Assembly (NCBI GenBank): GCA_021807975.1
Contig: JAKBCJ010000041.1
Coordinates: forward strand, 1 to 18,280
Length of the DNA: 18,280 nucleotides
Source of the DNA: Pseudomonadota bacterium
Lineage (GTDB): Bacteria; Pseudomonadota; Alphaproteobacteria; Acetobacterales; Acetobacteraceae
Direction: 5' to 3'
Shown here: positions 14,376 to 18,280 of the stretch, piece by piece
How the letters are laid out: every line of letters begins with the position of its first letter
How positions within the stretch are numbered: position 1 is the stretch's first letter
Position numbers and translations under genes: made by a program
Notes under the pieces: generated by a model
What the model was told of the DNA's origin: nothing
Seen by the model: only the letters and a program-made list of their open reading frames with translations
Databases searched by the model: none

Positions 14376-14389
14376 TTGACGCACCTCAA
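14376..14389 (+). promoter_or_regulatory. Fnr-like half-degenerate operator before the first CBS-BON gene
   Basis: TTGACGCACCTCAA keeps the core TTGA-N6-TCAA, but its right half (CTCAA) departs from the RTCAA consensus. Under class II geometry it would start transcription near 14424, about 17 nt before the ATG at 14441. A TATCGT at 14407-14412 could be the -10, though it sits a few bases closer to the box than is usual. It is less certain than the three better boxes. Confidence 0.4.
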
Positions 14390-14440
14390 TGCGAAAACCT
14401 CCTCACTATCGTCCCCTGACCGCCAAAGGAGCGTTTGGCC

Positions 14441-15181
14441 ATGCATGCTCAGGATATCATGACCAGGGAGGTGGTGACGGTTAAGCCCCACACATCGGTG
14501 CGCGAGGCCGCGAAGGTGATGGTGAACCATCGTATCAGCGGCCTGCCGGTCGTGGATGGGTCACATCGCCTGGTCGGGATCGTCACCGATGGCGACCTGT
14601 ACCGGCGGGCCGAACTCGGCACCGAAAGACAGCACGGCGGTTGGCTGAAGGCCTTGGGACTGGGCGGCAAATGGGCGGAATCCTATGTCGAGGCGCACGG
14701 ACGCACGGTAGAGGATGTCATGACGACGGACGTGATCGCGGTTACGCCGGCGACGCCCCTTAGCCAAATCGCGGATGTATTCGAGAAGAAGCGCATCCAC
14801 CGTGTCCCTGTCATGGCCGATTCCAAGGTGGTTGGCATCGTCAGCCGGGCGAACCTGGTTCAGGCATTGGCGGCGATTCCACCGCGAGCTGCCGATCGGG
14901 ACAGAAACGACCAGTATATTCGCGATCTGGTGATAGCCGCATACCGGCGGCTACCGTGCGGCCTGCCCACGGAATGGAACGTCATCGTCAGAAATGGCGT
15001 GGTACACCTTTGGGGCTTCGTACCGTCCCTCGCCAATCTGGCCGCACTGCGGGTCGCGGCAGAGGCAATACCGGGCGTCAAGGGCTTCGTTGACCTCACC
15101 TTCGGCTACAGCGGCCCGGTTGGATCGCGGGAAATACTTCAATCGCATGTGACGGTTGTCGGAACCAAGGACGATACATAG
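14441..15181 (+). CDS. CBS-CBS-BON domain protein (first of tandem pair)
   Basis: The protein has 246 residues. Two CBS motifs form a Bateman module (about 2-56, with MTREVVTV and LVGIVTDGDLYRR; and 91-145, with VEDVMTTDVIAVTPATPL and VVGIVSRANLVQAL), separated by a 35-residue linker. A BON domain follows (about 155-223, NVIVRNGVVHLWGFVPS). CBS pairs bind adenosyl nucleotides and sense energy or redox state; BON domains bind membranes or lipid. There is no signal peptide, so it is cytoplasmic. The ATG at 14441 has AAGGAG 10 nt upstream; a TTG at 14435 is an alternative start. The next gene is a paralogue 70 bp away. In other proteobacteria such genes often sit with hypoxia- or stationary-phase genes, which fits the Fnr-like boxes upstream; the target of regulation is unknown. 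Confidence 0.88.
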   Translation: MHAQDIMTREVVTVKPHTSVREAAKVMVNHRISGLPVVDGSHRLVGIVTDGDLYRRAELGTERQHGGWLKALGLGGKWAESYVEAHGRTVEDVMTTDVIAVTPATPLSQIADVFEKKRIHRVPVMADSKVVGIVSRANLVQALAAIPPRAADRDRNDQYIRDLVIAAYRRLPCGLPTEWNVIVRNGVVHLWGFVPSLANLAALRVAAEAIPGVKGFVDLTFGYSGPVGSREILQSHVTVVGTKDDT

Positions 15182-15251
15182 TGCCAGACGCTATCGGCCG
15201 CGGCTGACCCCGAATGCAGCCGCCATCGATCGCCGTGTAAGGAAATCCGCA

Positions 15252-15998
15252 ATGCAAGCGAGAGATGTCATGACCAGCCAGGTTGTCACTGTGACACCGG
15301 ACGCAGACATTGGAAAAATCGCCCGCATCATGACCGAGCATCGCATCGGCGGCGTGCCGGTCACCGACGCGGCAGGAAATCTGGTCGGAATCGTGACTGA
15401 TGGCGATCTGTACCGCCGGGGCGAACTTGGAACGGACAAGCAACGGAGCGGTTGGCTGGAGATATTCGGCCTCGATAGCGGGCCGGCCCATGATTACGTG
15501 GCCGCACATGGACACACCGCGGCCGACGTGATGACCACGCGGGTGTTCGCTGTCACCCCGGAAACCCCGCTTCGGCAAATAGCAAACCTGTTCGAGCGGG
15601 AGCGCATTCGCCGCGTGCCAGTCGTCGTCGGCAACCATTTGGTTGGTATCCTCAGCCGGGCAAATCTGGTCCAGGCGCTGGTTTCGACACCGGGATCGGA
15701 CAGGGATCCGGCGCTGAGCGACCAGCAGATCCGCGACCTTGTCATCGCCGAATACAAGCGGCTGCCCGGGGGTATGCCGGCGGAAGGGAACGTCATCGTA
15801 ACCGACGCCGTCGTGCATCTTTGGGGCTTCGTACCGTCTGGCGTGGAACTGGATGCGTTGCGTGTCGCCGCCGAGGGTATTCCGGGCGTCAAACACTTCC
15901 AGGACCATACTTTCCGATACTTCGGCGATGCCGGCGGCCACCAGCGTGCCCCATCCGAGTTGGTTGTCGAACAACCCGAAGCGGGGGCGCCCGATTGA
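15252..15998 (+). CDS. CBS-CBS-BON domain protein (second of tandem pair)
   Basis: The protein has 248 residues with the same order as its upstream neighbour: CBS (MQARDVMTSQVVTV, NLVGIVTDGDLYRRGELG), linker, CBS (AADVMTTRVFAVTPETPL, LVGILSRANLVQAL) and BON (NVIVTDAVVHLWGFVPS). By eye, more than half of the aligned residues are identical, so this is a tandem duplication that has diverged. The ATG at 15252 has AAGGA about 8 nt upstream. A longer open frame begins at 15156, but it would overlap the first gene and lacks a ribosome site. It is probably co-transcribed with the first gene across 70 bp. Two copies could form heterodimers with different nucleotide responses; that is inference. Confidence 0.88.
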   Translation: MQARDVMTSQVVTVTPDADIGKIARIMTEHRIGGVPVTDAAGNLVGIVTDGDLYRRGELGTDKQRSGWLEIFGLDSGPAHDYVAAHGHTAADVMTTRVFAVTPETPLRQIANLFERERIRRVPVVVGNHLVGILSRANLVQALVSTPGSDRDPALSDQQIRDLVIAEYKRLPGGMPAEGNVIVTDAVVHLWGFVPSGVELDALRVAAEGIPGVKHFQDHTFRYFGDAGGHQRAPSELVVEQPEAGAPD

Positions 15999-16053
15999 TC
16001 GAGAGCCGCATCGGGTCCAGGCTGGGGGCTAGGGAAACGCCGGGACAACAGCC

Positions 16054-16875
16054 ATGCCCATGATACCGCCCGAACGCATTGGCATCGACGTCGGCGGTAA
16101 ACTGCCGCTGGAGGACGCCATCGCCTATGCCGCGTCCAACGGCGTCAGCATCATCGATATCCAACTGGATACCGGCGCCAACGCCGTGACCAGCTTCGAC
16201 GCCGCCCGTTCCCATGCCATCCGCCGGTCCTGCGACCATCACGACATCCGGCTCGGTTTACACACATCCTCCGCCGTGAACGTCGCCGAATACGCCCCGC
16301 TGGTGGCGGATGCCGTGGACGCTTACCTGAAAGCCTATATCGACGCCGCCGTGCTGCTGGGGGCCGAGTGGATCGTCGTCCACGCCGGATTCCATTTCTC
16401 CGCCGACATACCGCAACGCATGAGGGCCGCGCTGGACCGGCTGAACCGCATGTCCGACTACGCCGATCACAGATCGGTATTGCTGCTGCTGGAGAATCTG
16501 AACAAGGAACCGCCCAACGCCGAGGTCCATTACCTCGCGCACACGATCGAGGAGTGGCGGTGGTTTTACGAGAAGCTATCCTCCCCTGCCCTTCGGCTGT
16601 CGTTCACCGCCAATCACGCCCATCTGGTCCCCGAAGGCGTCGCCGGGTTCCTCGCCGCCATGCAGCTGGACCGCGTCCACGAGGTCCGTCTCGCCGACTG
16701 CTTCCGCAACGGCGATGAGCAGCATCTGAACCCCGGCCGGGGCGACTTCGATTTCCCCGCCCTGTTCAACGCGCTCGAAGGCTCGGGTTACACTGGCCAT
16801 TACATGAACGCGTTCGGCTCGCTGGACGATATGCTGGCCGCGCGCCGCCTGTTTGCCGGGCTGGCCATGGACTGA
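16054..16875 (+). CDS. Sugar phosphate isomerase/epimerase-like TIM-barrel protein
   Basis: The protein has 273 residues of the AP-endonuclease-2/xylose-isomerase-like TIM-barrel superfamily. Visible metal-ligand and strand motifs are LGLHTSSAVNV, WIVVHAGFHFS, LLLLENLNKEP (metal-binding Glu), LSFTANHAHLVPEG (His), HEVRLADCF and HLNPGRGDFDF, the typical final ...PG.G..D motif. Members isomerise or epimerise sugars or inositols or act as DNA-repair endonucleases; the lack of neighbouring sugar genes means the substrate is unknown. It begins 55 bp after the second CBS-BON gene on the same strand and could share its transcript. The ATG at 16054 is followed by another at 16060; a GGGA lies upstream. 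Confidence 0.82.
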   Translation: MPMIPPERIGIDVGGKLPLEDAIAYAASNGVSIIDIQLDTGANAVTSFDAARSHAIRRSCDHHDIRLGLHTSSAVNVAEYAPLVADAVDAYLKAYIDAAVLLGAEWIVVHAGFHFSADIPQRMRAALDRLNRMSDYADHRSVLLLLENLNKEPPNAEVHYLAHTIEEWRWFYEKLSSPALRLSFTANHAHLVPEGVAGFLAAMQLDRVHEVRLADCFRNGDEQHLNPGRGDFDFPALFNALEGSGYTGHYMNAFGSLDDMLAARRLFAGLAMD

Positions 16876-16895
16876 CACACTCCCCGGCGGGTCCA

Positions 16896-17273
16896 GGAAC
16901 CAAGGGCACGGTTTCTGTGTTCACCGTGAAGGACAAACAGCTAACGCCAGCCGGCAAGCTCGATACCGGAAACCCCAAATCCCTGCCCAGCGCGGTCGTG
17001 TTCGTTGCGGCCGTGTTCGTCGGTGGCAAAACCGCCCTGCTGGCCCGCGGCGGCGACAACATGGTCAGCGAGCTGCACATCGACGGCACCGCCGTCACCA
17101 TCGGCCTCCGGGCGGAGGCCGTCGCCTTTTCCCGCGATGGCAGAACGGTGCTGGTCCAAAGCATGCAGGACCGCGAGATCGAAGTCTTCCGCTGGAACGG
17201 GAAAACCCTGACCGCCGGAAAGAGCCTGCCCATCCCGGGCGCGGGACCGGAGTCCTTCGCCACCGCCTGGTAA
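16896..17273 (+). pseudogene. Truncated YVTN/lactonase-like beta-propeller relic
   Basis: An open frame from about 16896 to TAA at 17273 reads GTKGTVSVFTVKDKQLTPAG, then SLPSAVVF, KTALLARGGDN, VAFSRDGRTVLVQSMQDREI and EVFRWNGKTL. These are beta-propeller blades of the YVTN/6-phosphogluconolactonase-like type. The fragment has no start codon with a ribosome site, no signal peptide and only about two or three of the usual blades. The join after VTIGLRAEAVAF looks like an internal deletion, since whole blades seem to be missing there. A GTG at 16917 could in theory start a 118-residue protein. I call it a decayed gene; a short functional remnant cannot be excluded. Confidence 0.6.
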
Positions 17274-17279
17274 CCGCAA

Positions 17280-17309
17280 AAGGGCCGGGCGCCTGAGCCC
17301 CCGGCCCTT
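17280..17309 (-). terminator. Rho-independent terminator of the Gly/Ser-rich gene (perhaps bidirectional)
   Basis: AAGGGCCGGG (17280-17289) pairs with CCCGGCCCTT (17300-17309) around a 10-nt loop. On the minus strand the stem is followed by TTGCGG, which with the end of the stem gives a short run of four T, as expected of a terminator for the minus-strand gene at 17376. On the plus strand no T tract follows, so termination there is weaker. Confidence 0.65.
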
Positions 17310-17375
17310 GGCCACAGTCAGTCTCGCTCCGGGTAAGGCAACGCCTTAAGCGATCTCCTCGAGCGCCAACTGGCC

Positions 17376-17816
17376 CTAATGCGACGTGCCCGCCCCGGTC
17401 AGTCCTGTATTTCCGCCGCTGGTGGAGCCACCCGGCGCGGTGCTGCTGTGGGAACCGACGGAACTTTGCGCACCGGGCTGGCCCATGCTGGTACTACCTA
17501 GGCCCATGCTTGAACCGCTTCCGGCTGCGCCGGTAGAGGACGTGGAACTGCCAGAATAGTTGGGGTTTGCCCCCGTTGTCCCCATGCTGGAGGACTGCGA
17601 ACCCATATGACCCGAACCAGACGCGCCGCCGCCGGCGGCCGTCGAGGCACTGTTCCCGCTCGCCCCGGCGGCACTCGGCGAACTGCCCATTCCTCCGCCC
17701 GCGGCACCACCGCCCGCGCCGCCGCCGGCACCGCCGCCACCTTGTGCCATCGAGGCCGAAAGCGGCACCGTTGCCAAAACGAGCGCGAGCGCGAAAGCCG
17801 ACATTCTGCTGGTCAT
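17376..17816 (-). CDS. Secreted Gly/Ser-rich low-complexity protein
   Basis: The protein has 146 residues. A Sec signal peptide is clear (MTSRMSAFALALVLATVPLS, cleavage near ASMA-Q), and the mature part is almost entirely Gly, Ser, Ala and Thr with GGGAGGG and SSxxG units and a few Met, Gln and His. There are no cysteines or recognisable domain, and it is predicted to be disordered. I do not recognise a family. Such proteins are common in GC-rich alphaproteobacteria and are seldom characterised; a periplasmic or surface role is the most that can be said. A second in-frame ATG lies 12 nt in. The gene is followed by a hairpin at 17280-17309 and preceded by 129 bp in which I see no recognised site. 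Confidence 0.65.
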   Translation of the reverse strand: MTSRMSAFALALVLATVPLSASMAQGGGGAGGGAGGGAAGGGMGSSPSAAGASGNSASTAAGGGASGSGHMGSQSSSMGTTGANPNYSGSSTSSTGAAGSGSSMGLGSTSMGQPGAQSSVGSHSSTAPGGSTSGGNTGLTGAGTSH

Positions 17817-17945
17817 CTGATATTCCTTACTTGCCGCGCACCAACGCTACGACCGCCCCTCAACGCTTCAGCGGTGGGGGTTGGTTTGCGGAACCGAAGC
17901 GGCATTCACGCGGTTGTGGCCGCGGAACTTTGCCTGCCCGGGCGG

Positions 17946-18280
17946 CTAGCGCAGCCGCGGATCGGGAACCCGCGCGGCCACCAGCACATCCACCGCCCGC
18001 GCGCCCGCCGCCAGCAACGCAGCCGCGCAGGCACTGCCGGTGGCGCCCGAGGTCATCACATCGTCGATCAACACGACCCGCCGCCCGGTGATCGCTCCCC
18101 GGCGTGCGACCCGCACCGCGAACGACCCGGCGACCTCCATCGCACGCTCCTCGGGGCCCTTCTCCTCCAGCGGCGCGGTCTGCCGTGTGCGGATCAGGCC
18201 ATCCGGCTGCACCGGCAGCTTCGCCAGCCGTCCGATCGCCAGCGCCAGGATCGCCGCCTGATTGTACTTCCGGTGAAACA
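17946..18280 (-). CDS. comF: ComF-family phosphoribosyltransferase, C-terminal part
   Basis: The last ~111 residues of a minus-strand gene that enters from beyond the right edge. The visible part opens with FHRKYNQAAILALAIGRLA, the R-x-x-N-Q-A motif typical of ComF, followed by RTRQTAPLE and VVLIDDVMTSGATGSA, the PRPP-binding loop of type I phosphoribosyltransferases (acidic pair D-D then T-S-G-A-T). ComF/GntX proteins are linked to DNA uptake and competence in some bacteria; the exact reaction is not established. The N-terminal zinc-ribbon cysteines usual for ComF would lie outside the window. The stop TAG is at 17946-17948. The family is clear; the competence role is inference from homology only. 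Confidence 0.85.
   Translation of the reverse strand, partial: FHRKYNQAAILALAIGRLAKLPVQPDGLIRTRQTAPLEEKGPEERAMEVAGSFAVRVARRGAITGRRVVLIDDVMTSGATGSACAAALLAAGARAVDVLVAARVPDPRLR

Noticed and set aside
15156..15251. Upstream extension of the second CBS-BON gene
   Set aside because: It overlaps the first CBS-BON gene, is not CBS-like, and the ATG at 15252 has a good AAGGA site and aligns with the start of its paralogue.
17334..17348. Small hairpin TAAGGC-AAC-GCCTTA
   Set aside because: A 6-bp stem with a 3-nt loop and no T tract; the stronger hairpin at 17280-17309 explains termination better.

Overview
The window is GC-rich, densely packed DNA from a Gram-negative bacterium. The protein families (UbiT-UbiU-UbiV, TonB/ExbB/ExbD, 2OG-Fe(II) oxygenases, tandem CBS-BON proteins) and the coding style suggest an alphaproteobacterium, perhaps near the Rhodospirillales/Acetobacteraceae. 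That placement is inference from protein flavour; there is no rRNA or marker gene here. I see no tRNA, rRNA, CRISPR array, insertion sequence or phage gene.

Layout from left to right. (1) The 3' end of a Dps-like ferritin on + (2-160). (2) A minus-strand operon (2736 down to 168) with a multi-domain Rid/chorismatase-like protein followed by two paralogous 2OG-Fe(II) oxygenases that overlap end to end. (3) A gap of about 450 bp holding a perfect Fnr/Anr-type palindrome (2843-2856) and the wreck of a beta-propeller gene. (4) A minus-strand ubiT-ubiU-ubiV operon (5765 down to 3194) for O2-independent ubiquinone hydroxylation, with a perfect Fnr/Anr box (5825-5838) about 60 bp upstream of ubiT. 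(5) A TonB system on the minus strand: TonB-dependent receptor, exbB, exbD, tonB (10242 down to 5918), closed by a hairpin with a 15-bp stem. (6) A minus-strand pair: AI-2E-type permease overlapping a P2-type cation ATPase (14129 down to 10489). (7) On +, two tandem CBS-CBS-BON proteins (14441-15998), divergent from the permease, with two more Fnr-like palindromes in the divergent gap. (8) A TIM-barrel sugar isomerase/epimerase-like gene, a truncated YVTN beta-propeller relic, a secreted Gly/Ser-rich protein and the 3' part of a ComF-type phosphoribosyltransferase.

The main thread is low-oxygen physiology. Three palindromes of the form TTGATCNNGRTCAA and one looser TTGA-N6-TCAA site all lie in gene-free DNA in front of transcription units: the Rid/oxygenase operon, ubiTUV, and the permease-ATPase/CBS-BON divergent region. 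ubiTUV makes ubiquinone without O2, and CBS, P-type ATPase and Dps genes are common members of hypoxia/stationary-phase islands in other proteobacteria. I infer that much of the window is one Fnr/FixK/Anr-controlled island into which a TonB uptake operon is embedded.

The most checkable oddities are: UbiU has glycine at the position of one of the four Fe-S ligand cysteines known from E. coli, while UbiV keeps all four; UbiT has a C-terminal coiled-coil-like extension; and a chorismatase-like Rid protein sits with O2-using oxygenases behind an anaerobic-type box, next to quinone genes.
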